NCBI GenBank assembly: GCA_946484195.1
Contig: CAMLSW010000008.1
Span: 1 to 37,468 of the forward strand
DNA: 37,468 nucleotides
Reading direction: 5' to 3'
From: an uncultured Clostridia bacterium
GTDB lineage: Bacteria; Bacillota; Clostridia; Christensenellales; UBA1242
The translations under genes and the position numbers were made by a program. The notes under the pieces are model-generated. The model made no database searches. It was not told the DNA's origin and worked only from the letters and a program-made list of their open reading frames with translations. Numbering within the stretch: position 1 is the stretch's first letter; the number at the start of each line of letters is the position of its first letter. Below are positions 1 through 8,111 of this stretch, in pieces.

Positions 1-13
1 ATCCACACCTTTT

Positions 14-667
14 TTACTTTCCTTCGATTTGTTTTTGAACTTCATCTGCTAAGTTGTCATTACGTTTTTCAAGACCTTCACCCATTTCATATCTAGCAAA
101 TCTTCTAATAGAGATTTTTTCTCCAATTTGAAGCGTCTTTTCGTTGATGTATTGAGCTACTGTCATATTTGGGTCTTTAACGAAAGCTTGTTCCATAAGA
201 CAAACATCTTGATAGAACTTCTTAACCCTTCCTTCAACCATCTTTTCAATGATTTGAGCAGGCTTGCCTTCATTTAAAGCTTGATTTCTAAGAATTTCTT
301 TCTCTTTCTCAAGCTCTTCTGCAGGAACTTCTTCAATCTTAACATATTTTGGAGAAGCAGCAGCTATTTGAAGTGCTATATCGTGTCCGATTTGTTGGAA
401 GGCTTCTGTTTTTGCAACGAAGTCTGTTTCGCAGTTGATTTCTACAAGAACACCAATCTTTCCGCCCATATGAATATAGGCAGAAACGATACCTTCAGAT
501 GCTATTCTTGATTGTTTCTTTGCTGCAGCGGCAATTCCTTTCTCTCTAAGCCATACAATAGCTTTTTCAAAATCGCCATCACTTTCAATAAGTGCTTTTT
601 TGCAGTCCATCATACCTGCATTGGTTTTTGCTCTAAGATCTGCAACGTCTTTAGCTGTAAAATTCAT
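14..667 (-). CDS. tsf: Translation elongation factor Ts (EF-Ts)
   Basis: EF-Ts exchanges GDP for GTP on EF-Tu during translation elongation in the cytosol. The N-terminus has the classic UBA-like signature ([16 protein letters not shown]) followed by [13 protein letters not shown], and the core carries [16 protein letters not shown]. At 217 residues it is the short form, without the longer dimerisation insert of the 283-residue E. coli protein. The start at 667 follows a GGAGAA ribosome site that lies inside the last codons of rpsB; the two genes are 2 nt apart and clearly cotranscribed. Downstream of its stop, the window edge shows AAAAAAGGTGTGGAT on the minus strand, which looks like the ribosome site of a further gene just outside (pyrH would be usual, but it is not visible). 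Confidence 0.97.
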   Translation of the reverse strand: MNFTAKDVADLRAKTNAGMMDCKKALIESDGDFEKAIVWLREKGIAAAAKKQSRIASEGIVSAYIHMGGKIGVLVEINCETDFVAKTEAFQQIGHDIALQIAAASPKYVKIEEVPAEELEKEKEILRNQALNEGKPAQIIEKMVEGRVKKFYQDVCLMEQAFVKDPNMTVAQYINEKTLQIGEKISIRRFARYEMGEGLEKRNDNLADEVQKQIEGK

Positions 668-669
668 AA

Positions 670-1581
670 TTATTCTCCTTTATCTTCTTTTTGTTCTTCA
701 GAAGCTGTAGTTTGAGTAGTAACTTCCTCTTTCTTTTCTTTCTTAGGTTCTACCTTTTTCTTTGCTGGCTTTTTCTTTGAAGGTTTCTTAGAACGGTTTT
801 CCTCTCCAGCTTCAGCAATTTCAAGGTTAGGTTTAGTTTCAGCAAGCACTTTCTCTAAATCTATATCTTCGTCTTGCACGTCATCTTTCTTGAGAGATAC
901 CCCTTCTTTAGCCTCAATTACAGCGTCTGCAATAGCTGATGCAATCAATTTAACCGAACGTATAGCATCGTCATTTCCTGGTATTACATACTCAATATGG
1001 TCAGGATTACCATTAGTATCAACAAGAGCAACCATAGGAATATTTAAAAGTTTGCACTCATTAACGCAAATATGTTCTACATTTGGGTCTACAAGGAAAA
1101 CTACCCCAGGAAGTTCTCTCATTTCCTTAATTCCGCCAAGGTTTTTCTCAAGTTTATCTCTTTCAGCCTTTAAAAGAGTAACCTCTTTCTTAGGAAGTAA
1201 GTCAAACTCACCAACTTTTTCCATTTGATTGAGTTTGTTAAGCCTCTCAATTCTTGACTTAATTGTCTTAAAATTGGTGAGGCATCCACCAAGCCAACGA
1301 GTGTTGATGTAGAACATTCCACATCTTTCTGCTTCCTCTTTTACAGCGTCTTGAGCTTGTTTTTTTGTTCCTACAAAAAGAACGTTTTTACCTGTAGCAA
1401 CAACATCACGTACAAATTGGTACGCCTTGTCTATTTGCTCAGATGTTTGTTCTAGATTGATGATATGAATATCATTTCTTGCAGTAAAAATGTATTTTTT
1501 CATCTTAGGGTTCCATTTTCTAGTCTGGTGACCAAAATGTACGCCTGCCTCTAGAAGTTGTTTCATTGAAATAACTGACAT
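670..1581 (-). CDS. rpsB: 30S ribosomal protein S2 with long charged C-terminal tail
   Basis: Small-subunit ribosomal protein S2. The N-terminus [22 protein letters not shown] and the central [31 protein letters not shown] are diagnostic. The usual family length is about 230-260 residues; here it is 303, because roughly the last 60 residues form a Lys/Glu/Pro-rich low-complexity tail ([22 protein letters not shown]) that is probably disordered. The start is supported by AAAGGAGG 7 nt upstream. It leads the rpsB-tsf operon, with a consensus promoter about 170 bp upstream and a long leader that may be an autoregulatory S2-binding site. Confidence 0.97.
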   Translation of the reverse strand: MSVISMKQLLEAGVHFGHQTRKWNPKMKKYIFTARNDIHIINLEQTSEQIDKAYQFVRDVVATGKNVLFVGTKKQAQDAVKEEAERCGMFYINTRWLGGCLTNFKTIKSRIERLNKLNQMEKVGEFDLLPKKEVTLLKAERDKLEKNLGGIKEMRELPGVVFLVDPNVEHICVNECKLLNIPMVALVDTNGNPDHIEYVIPGNDDAIRSVKLIASAIADAVIEAKEGVSLKKDDVQDEDIDLEKVLAETKPNLEIAEAGEENRSKKPSKKKPAKKKVEPKKEKKEEVTTQTTASEEQKEDKGE

Positions 1582-1743
1582 TTTTTAATCCTCCTTTGTT
1601 TTTGTCCTTCCCTATAATTTTCTAGCTCCTAATTGCGACCACAGACATAAGTCTTTTAAGCTGTATTTGGTATCGTTTGTTTATACAGCAAGTTTTTGGC
1701 AACTGCAACAGAATATATTATAGGTGCATATTTGTCCAATGAC
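1582..1743 (-). promoter_or_regulatory. Long 5' leader of rpsB, possible S2 autoregulatory element
   Basis: From the predicted transcription start near 1743 to the rpsB start codon there are about 160 nt with no ORF. The RNA can form a GCTGTAT/ATACAGC stem (arms 1683-1689 and 1660-1666) with a 16-nt loop and a small AGAC/GTCT stem (1643-1654), followed by the AAAGGAGG site. Autogenous control of rpsB by S2 is known in several bacteria; that this leader does so is inferred from its length and structure only. Confidence 0.4.
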
Positions 1744-1749
1744 TTTGTA

Positions 1750-1778
1750 ATTATATCATAAACACCTAGATATGTCAA
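1750..1778 (-). promoter_or_regulatory. Sigma-A-type promoter of rpsB-tsf
   Basis: A perfect TTGACA (1773-1778) is separated by 17 bp from a perfect TATAAT (1750-1755) on the minus strand, directed at rpsB. The promoter lies between the secF terminator and rpsB. Confidence 0.88.
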
Positions 1779-1794
1779 CAAATAAACGTCATCA

Positions 1795-1828
1795 AAATAA
1801 AAATTCCTAAATTAATTAGGAATTTTTT
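1795..1828 (-). terminator. Rho-independent terminator of the secDF transcript
   Basis: On the minus strand a 10-bp AT-rich stem (AAATTCCTAA/TTAGGAATTT) is followed by TTTTTATTTTG. The secF stop codon lies inside the stem. Confidence 0.75.
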
Positions 1829-2870
1829 TGCTATCTTTTGATTTTACTACCTTTTTAGCATTCTTCTTTTTAAAAACAACTGACCAAAAACTTGGCAAAA
1901 GAGTTTGAGATGTAAAGTAAGTTACAATTAAGCAAATCATAATGCCAAGAGCAACATTTCTCACCCCATCAACTGCCAATGCTGAGAAAAGAATTGATAC
2001 AAGCAGTAATGCAATATAGATTAAACTCTTATTAAAGGTAAGTTCTTTAGTCGTTGCATTTGCAATCTCGCTGTTTTTTGCTCTTTCAAATCTTCCTGAT
2101 GCCAAATTTGACTTCGTTTTTGAATAGTAGTAGAAAAGGTTAAATATCGACATTATAAATGTTGTAAGAAGTACTATTCCAAACGAAAGGTTTACAGTAA
2201 GTCTTGTAATAAGAACAAGCGATATTGTTAAAATAAGGTCTACTACAATTTGAAGAAGTCCTACAACAAATATGCTAGGATTATATCTAAATGCCATATA
2301 TATAGCAACTACTACATATGCAAAAACAATGCTAGCCACAATTCCAATTGCCCAGTTAAATGATGGCTTTGCTGGTGAAACGTCTATTGTAGAAACGGCA
2401 CTCGCATAATCGTCATAACCAAATGCTGTTATAAGGTCACTTCTAACCTTGTTATTTAACAATGCGATTTCACTTTCATCATCTGATATATTTTGATAGC
2501 TAACCTCTACTGCTTGACCAAGGTCAACCTTATAGTCAAGTATATTCATAGTTGAGGTTCTATAGCTGTCTATTTTTAGGTCATTATCTTTGATAACAAG
2601 CTCGATTTTATCGTAAACTTCATTGTAGTCATCTGAATTTGATAGGTCATATACTGCTATCTCTTCTCCAAAGCTATTGTCACTATTTACATAAATTTTA
2701 AAAGTGCTTTTGCCGGTAAAGTCCGTGCCTAAATTAAAACCAACAGTTGATAGCAATATGATGCCAACAATTAGAAGTACAGCTGGTACAATCAAAAAGT
2801 AGAGAAAATTTTTAGTAATATTGAATTTTGAAGATACAATCTTTTGATTTAATGCTTTCATTTTATTCAT
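1812..2870 (-). CDS. secF: Protein translocase subunit SecF (divergent)
   Basis: SecF partners SecD in the membrane to assist export through SecYEG. The order is one N-terminal membrane segment, VGFNLGTDFTGKSTFKI (matching the family's LGxDFTGG), an extracytoplasmic domain, and five more membrane segments, giving the usual six-helix layout. I chose ATG 2870 (352 residues) rather than the ORF-track start at 2909 because GGAGGT sits 7 nt upstream; it then overlaps the secD stop by 8 nt. Odd: the helix that normally reads GYSINDTVVVFDRIRE here reads FIMSIFNLFYYYSKTK, so the conserved Asp aligns with Asn and the following D-R-I-R-E is lost. It is the last gene before a terminator. Confidence 0.88.
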   Translation of the reverse strand: MNKMKALNQKIVSSKFNITKNFLYFLIVPAVLLIVGIILLSTVGFNLGTDFTGKSTFKIYVNSDNSFGEEIAVYDLSNSDDYNEVYDKIELVIKDNDLKIDSYRTSTMNILDYKVDLGQAVEVSYQNISDDESEIALLNNKVRSDLITAFGYDDYASAVSTIDVSPAKPSFNWAIGIVASIVFAYVVVAIYMAFRYNPSIFVVGLLQIVVDLILTISLVLITRLTVNLSFGIVLLTTFIMSIFNLFYYYSKTKSNLASGRFERAKNSEIANATTKELTFNKSLIYIALLLVSILFSALAVDGVRNVALGIMICLIVTYFTSQTLLPSFWSVVFKKKNAKKVVKSKDSKKIPN

Positions 2871-4272
2871 TATTGTTACCTCCATTTGCAGTATCGGTAA
2901 CCACTCCATCTGAGTTTCCTTCTTCTATAACAACCTCTTCAGTTGCTATCTCCTTTACATTTTTATCTCTATAAAGGTGAAGTTTTTTAGCTTTTGTGCT
3001 ATTTAATGGAAGGTAAATATTTAATAGATATCTAGTGATAACAAGAGATACAAAAATTGATACAATTGCACCAAGCATTAAGCAGATTGCAAAGCCTTTT
3101 AAGGCAGATGGTGCAAATATCCAAATTAATGCACTAGCCAAAATAACAACTATATGACTGTCAAGTATTGGCCAAAGTGATTTTTTAAGTCCACCTTTAA
3201 ATGAAAGATGTATTTTCTTGCCTATAGCATACTCTTCTCTAATTTTTTCAAAGATAATTGTATTTGCAACTGTGGCAAGCAAAAATGCAAAAATACATCC
3301 AAACACAGCAGAAAGGTTTAAGAGAATAAATGGAATTGCTTGCATAAAGAAAGCAAAGAGTACAAGGTAGAATACAAGTGATAAGCTACCAAGAAGTCCT
3401 AAATGCCCATATCTTACAATCAAGAAAGCAAATGTCAAAACTATTGTTATAATGCAGGCAATACCGATGAAAAGAAGAGTGTTTTTGCCAAGCGCTGGGC
3501 TAATATTACTCTTTTCAAGCAATGTTAAGTTTACATCTAGCGCACCACTCGTTATATTATAGGCAAGCTGAGCTGTTTGCATATTATTAGACGATGAAAA
3601 ACTAGAGTTTGTGCTTGTGAACACCAAAACATCCTCAGCGTCAGTGAGAGTAATTTGCCCTAAACTATTATCAGAGTTAATCTCGTCAATATAGATATAA
3701 GCGGTCTCTTTTCCGACATTTTCCGCTGAAGTTAACATTCTTGCAAGTTTTTCTTTTCCAATACTTGTAAACTCTAAATTGACAGTGTATGCGCTATTAT
3801 CATAATCATATCCAACATAGGCATATGAAATATCGTCGCTATTTAAAAATACTTCAGGATTTGTCAAAGTGTCACTGACTTCATCAAGAGTTATAAAAAC
3901 CTCTCTTGGAGATGCAAGATAATCAAGAGTTGTGTCTGTGCTCTGAGTTGACGAAACTTCAATTCTTACCTTATCGCCCTGTCTTGTTACATAGAGCTCT
4001 GGATAATTGCTATTATGTTTAAAGGCGTCTATTATTTGGCTAATTGAGCTGTCAATAGAGTCAGTCAAATCACTTTGACTATCTTTAAGCTCCGCGCTAT
4101 ATATTGCAGACACCCCGCCATTTACATCAATACCTTTCTCAATAGCTCCTATAAAGCCATTATATCTATCAGTACTTGCAGGTACATTAAAAGGACATAC
4201 ACTTAAAAGTACGCCCAAAATTGCTATTATGATAAGTAAAACATAGTTTACTATTGAGTATTTCTTTAACAT
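2863..4272 (-). CDS. secD: Protein translocase subunit SecD (divergent)
   Basis: SecD works with SecF to pull or release exported chains on the outer face of the membrane, driven by proton motive force. An N-terminal helix is followed by GIDVNGGVSAIY (the family's LGLDLxGG), a roughly 240-residue extracytoplasmic region, and five C-terminal helices. The FEKIREE motif at about 341-347, ILDSHIVV at about 369 and the RYLL end match the family. Odd: the helix that usually reads AVDANVLIFERIREE here reads ATVANTIIFEKIREE, with Val335 where the proton-path Asp belongs. The ribosome site AAAGGA is buried in one arm of a 14-bp inverted repeat (4275-4337). The gene follows a small membrane-protein gene by 83 nt and overlaps secF. 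Confidence 0.9.
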   Translation of the reverse strand: MLKKYSIVNYVLLIIIAILGVLLSVCPFNVPASTDRYNGFIGAIEKGIDVNGGVSAIYSAELKDSQSDLTDSIDSSISQIIDAFKHNSNYPELYVTRQGDKVRIEVSSTQSTDTTLDYLASPREVFITLDEVSDTLTNPEVFLNSDDISYAYVGYDYDNSAYTVNLEFTSIGKEKLARMLTSAENVGKETAYIYIDEINSDNSLGQITLTDAEDVLVFTSTNSSFSSSNNMQTAQLAYNITSGALDVNLTLLEKSNISPALGKNTLLFIGIACIITIVLTFAFLIVRYGHLGLLGSLSLVFYLVLFAFFMQAIPFILLNLSAVFGCIFAFLLATVANTIIFEKIREEYAIGKKIHLSFKGGLKKSLWPILDSHIVVILASALIWIFAPSALKGFAICLMLGAIVSIFVSLVITRYLLNIYLPLNSTKAKKLHLYRDKNVKEIATEEVVIEEGNSDGVVTDTANGGNNNE

Positions 4273-4274
4273 CT

Positions 4275-4337
4275 ATAATCCTTTTAATCGTGTTTTAACT
4301 ACTTACTCTCATAATTATAAAGAATTAAAAGGATTAT
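4275..4337 (-). promoter_or_regulatory. Inverted repeat that would sequester the secD ribosome site
   Basis: A perfect 14-bp inverted repeat, ATAATCCTTTTAAT (4275-4288 on plus) and ATTAAAAGGATTAT (4324-4337), is separated by 35 nt. In the minus-strand RNA the promoter-distal arm contains the secD Shine-Dalgarno sequence AAAAGGA, so folding would mask it. The other arm begins 18 nt after the stop codon of the upstream membrane-protein gene. No U-run follows, so this is not a simple terminator. Confidence 0.6.
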
Positions 4338-4355
4338 GTCAATTAATTTTATGTT

Positions 4356-4775
4356 TTAGTTTGTACTTTTTTTAATATTTACACTAATTATGCCACAAAT
4401 TGCTCCAATAACCGCCCCAAATACAGCATCAGTGAGCAGAGACAAATCAAATGTGAAGCTTCCGCTAAGTATTGAAAACACCAAAAATGCAACCAAAGTA
4501 TAAATAAAACCAATTAAAAGTCCACTGACAAGCCCTAATTCTTTACACTTTCTAAGCCCAATAAAGACACCCAAAAATATACTAACACCCTTTATGACTT
4601 GATTGACAGGAGCTATAGCACTATCTGAGATGTTTGTAAACTTTAATAAAAATGCAAAAACCAGCACAAGCACAAGTGAAGTACAAAGCGCAAGTAAGGT
4701 ACCTTTTGCTATATATCCTATCAATGGATATTTATTCTTTGTGTTTTGTATATTTATTTTTGTTCTCAATTTCAT
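4356..4775 (-). CDS. Small four-helix membrane protein, TIGR04086/YrzE-like
   Basis: A 139-residue protein with about four hydrophobic helices (roughly residues 20-46, 60-76, 82-106 and 113-134) and a short basic C-terminus (NIKKSTN). The pattern KGTLLALCTSLVLVLVFAFLLKFTNISDSAIAPVNQ, then GVFIGLRKCKELG and a glycine-rich last helix, resembles the TIGR04086 family of Clostridia, whose role is unknown to me. The start is supported by AAAAGGAG. It lies directly upstream of secD and may be cotranscribed with secDF. Because a hairpin masking the secD ribosome site begins just after its stop codon, it could also act as a regulatory upstream ORF; that is inference. Confidence 0.7.
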   Translation of the reverse strand: MKLRTKINIQNTKNKYPLIGYIAKGTLLALCTSLVLVLVFAFLLKFTNISDSAIAPVNQVIKGVSIFLGVFIGLRKCKELGLVSGLLIGFIYTLVAFLVFSILSGSFTFDLSLLTDAVFGAVIGAICGIISVNIKKSTN

Positions 4776-4844
4776 AATTGACTCCTTTTAGTTGAAATAT
4801 ACATATTTTTTTAATTAACTACATTAAATAATTATGCCTGTACA

Positions 4845-4887
4845 ATAAAAAAAATAACTATCAGCACTAAAAACTGGTAGTTATTTA
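4845..4887 (-). terminator. Rho-independent terminator after the 278-residue ORF
   Basis: On the minus strand an AAATAACTA/TAGTTATTT stem is followed by eight T residues. It separates the yajC side from the TIGR04086-like gene and secDF, which must therefore have their own promoter or depend on read-through. Confidence 0.8.
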
Positions 4888-5717
4888 AATATTCCATCTG
4901 GAAGCACATCGGTCAGTCGCAAATCTTTTATAGAAAACTTATTTTCTAAACTTGCAAGCCTATCTTTAAACTTTGCGTAGTCACTTACTACTCTATCAAA
5001 ATTTTTGCATTGTTTTTCATTGTTCTTCAAAAAGTCATCTCTATTATATAGATAAACCATAAAGCCAAAACCATAAAATCTATTGCTGATACCTTTAGCC
5101 CTGACATACTTATAAGGCTTAGCTTTCTTAATATAAGGTTTTAGCGACAAGTCTCGTCTATCTTTTAAAATATCCGCTTGACTTATCTCTTGCAAAGGTT
5201 GAAAATTAAAAATCTTATAGTAAAGCCCTTTATCCATAATCATATAGTTTGAACCATCAAATACATAATCCTTGCTTCCTATTTTAAAGGTGCAGACTGA
5301 ATGAAAAAGTCCATTATTTATGTTAAAAGGATTGATTGTGCCAAATATCAAATTTGTATTTATCTTTGAGTCTAGCGCAAAGTAGTATGCGCTTAAATGA
5401 CATTTAGTTTCTTCGCAGTATACGTCTTTAAATAGCCTGCTTGCGCATATAAAACTCCCCTGTCCTTCATAATTTTTGATGTTATACCAACTTCTTTTGC
5501 ACCTAATAAAATTCTGGTCAAAATATTTTTTGTAAACTAGGTTGTTTATCCTATAGCCCATATACTGCATCTTGCAAAACAGATGAAGCATAAAACAAAG
5601 CACCTCCCTATCGCTTAGCTTTTCTTTTTTTGCTTTTTGGCTAAGGTCAAAAGAATAGGAAGTTTCTTCAAGCAATCTTTTCTTTAAAAAGGTCTCACTA
5701 TCATAAATCTTCATCAC
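4881..5717 (-). CDS. Unknown protein, possible transglutaminase-like (papain-fold) domain
   Basis: A 278-residue soluble protein rich in Lys, Phe and Tyr with no signal peptide or membrane segment. The middle third holds a possible Cys-His-Asp set: Cys in TKCHLSAYYFAL, His in LFHSVCTFKIGSKDYVF and Asp in the following DGSN. This is the order and rough spacing of transglutaminase/papain-like folds. That assignment is tentative and I do not recognise a named family. The start is uncertain: no good ribosome site precedes ATG 5717, and ATG 5714 is equally possible. It sits between yajC and the secDF cluster and ends in its own terminator, whose stem contains the stop codon. Confidence 0.55.
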   Translation of the reverse strand: MMKIYDSETFLKKRLLEETSYSFDLSQKAKKEKLSDREVLCFMLHLFCKMQYMGYRINNLVYKKYFDQNFIRCKRSWYNIKNYEGQGSFICASRLFKDVYCEETKCHLSAYYFALDSKINTNLIFGTINPFNINNGLFHSVCTFKIGSKDYVFDGSNYMIMDKGLYYKIFNFQPLQEISQADILKDRRDLSLKPYIKKAKPYKYVRAKGISNRFYGFGFMVYLYNRDDFLKNNEKQCKNFDRVVSDYAKFKDRLASLENKFSIKDLRLTDVLPDGIFK

Positions 5718-5773
5718 TTATATTTTAATATACAATAGGCAATATGTCAATAATTAAATGGCGTCATTTTTGT

Positions 5774-5815
5774 AAAAAAACACTTTCTGTATTATTTTAC
5801 AAAAAGTGCTTTTAT
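5774..5815 (-). terminator. Terminator downstream of yajC
   Basis: Minus-strand stem AGCACTTT/AAAGTGTT with a loop of about 16 nt, followed by a run of T residues, directly after the yajC stop codon. Confidence 0.7.
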
Positions 5816-5819
5816 TTGC

Positions 5820-6278
5820 TTATTTGTTTTTTGACTTCTTTTCTTCTTTTTTATCCTCTTTCTTTTCTTCGTTAGTTTGCTCACTACCCTCTTTTAAAGC
5901 CTGCGCATTATTATCGGTTTTTACTTCCTTGTCTTGCGCCTTTACTTCGCTTTCAGGCACATTTACAGTTTCCTCTTTAGTTTCTTGAGGTTCATCCTTG
6001 AAAACTGTGTAGATAGCATAGGCATCGACAGAAATATAACCTTTTTTCTTGTCTGTTCCGGTCTCAATAGTAACAATTTTTTTATCTTCTTCAAGATGTA
6101 AGTCTACTATTGTTCCATAAACACCACTAGTCGTTAAAACCTTATCACCTCTTTTAAGTGAGTTTGTTTGTTCTTGCATCTTTTGTCTTTCTTTTTTGTT
6201 TCTTACTGAAATTAAAATAGGATACAATATAATAAGTAGCACTATAAACACAATAAGAATAATTTGCGTTGGATCCAT
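5820..6278 (-). CDS. yajC: Preprotein translocase accessory subunit YajC
   Basis: YajC associates with SecDF at the membrane. A single N-terminal helix (IILIVFIVLLIILYPILIS) precedes RNKKERQKMQEQTNSLKRGDKVLTTSGVYGTIVDL, the family signature. The 152 residues exceed the usual 90-110 because of a Lys/Glu-rich, probably disordered C-terminal tail from about residue 100. The start follows TAGGAGG. It has its own promoter (TTGAAT-16-TAGACT, 6314-6341) and terminator, so it is a separate unit within the thrS-yajC-secDF neighbourhood. Confidence 0.93.
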   Translation of the reverse strand: MDPTQIILIVFIVLLIILYPILISVRNKKERQKMQEQTNSLKRGDKVLTTSGVYGTIVDLHLEEDKKIVTIETGTDKKKGYISVDAYAIYTVFKDEPQETKEETVNVPESEVKAQDKEVKTDNNAQALKEGSEQTNEEKKEDKKEEKKSKNK

Positions 6279-6313
6279 TTATTCCTCCTATAGACATCTT
6301 TTTGTCGTAATTT

Positions 6314-6341
6314 AGTCTAACATAAATATATTCAAATTCAA
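6314..6341 (-). promoter_or_regulatory. Probable promoter of yajC
   Basis: TTGAAT (6336-6341) and TAGACT (6314-6319) are 16 bp apart on the minus strand, 36 bp upstream of the yajC start codon. Confidence 0.55.
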
Positions 6342-6352
6342 AACGAATTTAA

Positions 6353-8092
6353 CTATATTTTCTTTGTTTTTATTTCATTTTCAAGTCGGTCGATAAAATC
6401 TGACAAGTTTAGACCTGATTTATTTTCAAACCCTCTGCCTCTTATAGATATGGTATTATTTTTCTCTTCTTCATCGCCAACAATAATTAGATATGGCACT
6501 TTCATTGATAGAGCCTCTCTTATTTTGTAGCCAATCTTTTCGTTGCGAAGGTCGCTTTCAACCCTTATACCTTTTGCAAATAAAGTCTTTTTGATGCTAT
6601 CAGCATAGTCGTTGTTTCTTTCAGTTAAAGATAGCACTCTTACTTGCTCAGGAGCAAGCCAAAGAGGAAATGCGCCTGCAAAGTTCTCGATGAGGATGCC
6701 TATAAATCTATCTATAGCTCCATAAATAACACGGTGAATCATAATTGGAGTATGCTTTCCTCCATCCTCACCAACATATTCAAGTTCAAAACGTTGAGGA
6801 AGTTGGAAGTCAAGTTGAATTGTTGCACACTGCCAAGTTCTGCCAAGAGAGTCAGTAAGATGAAAGTCTATCTTAGGTCCATAGAAGGCACCATCACCTT
6901 CATTGACAATATAGTCAAGCCCTAATTCATCAAGCGCATTTCTAAGCCCTTCGGTTGCAAGAGTCCAATCTTCATCACTACCCATACTATTTTCAGGTCT
7001 TGTTGAAAGTTCCACGTGGTAGCTTAGATTGAACACCTTATAGACCTTATCAATTAACGACACAACGCCCTTAATTTCATCCTTGATTTGACTTGGCATC
7101 ATAAATATATGGGCGTCATCTTGAGTAAAACTTCTTACTCTCAAAAGTCCGCCAAGCTCACCTGATTTTTCATATCTGTGAACAATACCAAGCTCACCTA
7201 ACCTCAATGGTAAATCTCTATATGAGTGAGGCTCATTCTTATATACAAGAACACCGCCTGGACAGTTCATAGGTTTAATCGCATATGTTTCATCATCTAT
7301 TAAAGATGTGTACATATTGTCTTTGTAGTGGTCCCAGTGTCCTGAAGTCTCCCAAAGGTGACGGTTAAGCATTATTGGGGTCATAATTTCCTTGTAACCA
7401 GCCTCTCTATGAAGTTCTCTCCAATAATCTATCAAAAGATTGCGTACTATCATACCATTTGGAAGATAGAATGGAAAACCAGGCCCCTCTGGAGAAATCA
7501 TAAACAGCTTTAACTCTTTTCCAAGTTTTCTATTGTCTCTCTTCTTTGCCTCTTCAAGCATATTGAGATAATCGGCAAGCTCTTTCTTAGTCTTAAAAGC
7601 ATAGCAGTATACTCTTTGGAGCATCTTGTTGTTCTCATTGCCTCGCCAGTAAGCACCATTTACGCTATGAATTTTAAATCCAAAATTTTGAAGGCGTCTT
7701 GCACTATCAACGTGAGGGCCTCTACAAAGGTCAAAAAAGTCATCCCCAGTATAGTAAAGAGAAACTTCTTCGCCCTGTGGCAATTCATTTATAATCTCAC
7801 TCTTATACTCATTATCCTTAAAAAGTTTTAATGCCTCTTCTTTTGAAACAACTTTTCTAGTAAAATCTTCGCCTTTGTTGATTATCTCTTTCATCCTCTT
7901 TTCAATTTTATCAAAATCGTCTGGAGTGATTGAATAATCAAGGTCAATATCATAATAAAAGCCATCATCTATTGCAGGACCAATAGTGAGTTTTGTCTGA
8001 GGATAAAGCTCCATAATAGCTTTGGCTAGAATATGTGCAAGAGAGTGTCTTGCTTTCATCAGTTCTTCATCTTTTTCTCTTTTAATTTCCAT
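6353..8092 (-). CDS. thrS: Threonyl-tRNA synthetase lacking the N-terminal TGS domain
   Basis: Charges tRNA-Thr. The protein begins directly at the editing domain (RHSLAHILAKAI near residue 15, and CRGPHVDS near 125, which are the editing metal/His motifs). It continues with the class II catalytic core: MNCPGG, HRYEKSGELGGLLRVRSFTQDDAHIF and IMIHRVIYGAIDRFIG supply the Cys-His-His zinc ligands. The C-terminal anticodon-binding domain ends the protein. At 579 residues it is about 60 shorter than the usual form because the TGS domain is absent. The start is secure: AAAAGGAG precedes ATG 8092, and the T-box terminator ends only 20 nt upstream. It is regulated by the adjacent T-box. Confidence 0.96.
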   Translation of the reverse strand: MEIKREKDEELMKARHSLAHILAKAIMELYPQTKLTIGPAIDDGFYYDIDLDYSITPDDFDKIEKRMKEIINKGEDFTRKVVSKEEALKLFKDNEYKSEIINELPQGEEVSLYYTGDDFFDLCRGPHVDSARRLQNFGFKIHSVNGAYWRGNENNKMLQRVYCYAFKTKKELADYLNMLEEAKKRDNRKLGKELKLFMISPEGPGFPFYLPNGMIVRNLLIDYWRELHREAGYKEIMTPIMLNRHLWETSGHWDHYKDNMYTSLIDDETYAIKPMNCPGGVLVYKNEPHSYRDLPLRLGELGIVHRYEKSGELGGLLRVRSFTQDDAHIFMMPSQIKDEIKGVVSLIDKVYKVFNLSYHVELSTRPENSMGSDEDWTLATEGLRNALDELGLDYIVNEGDGAFYGPKIDFHLTDSLGRTWQCATIQLDFQLPQRFELEYVGEDGGKHTPIMIHRVIYGAIDRFIGILIENFAGAFPLWLAPEQVRVLSLTERNNDYADSIKKTLFAKGIRVESDLRNEKIGYKIREALSMKVPYLIIVGDEEEKNNTISIRGRGFENKSGLNLSDFIDRLENEIKTKKI

Positions 8093-8111
8093 AATTTTCT
8101 CCTTTTAAAAC

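Noticed and set aside
2871-2909. Longer SecF start (MEWLPILQMEV...)
   Set aside because: This lies in secD in another frame; GGAGGT points to ATG 2870.
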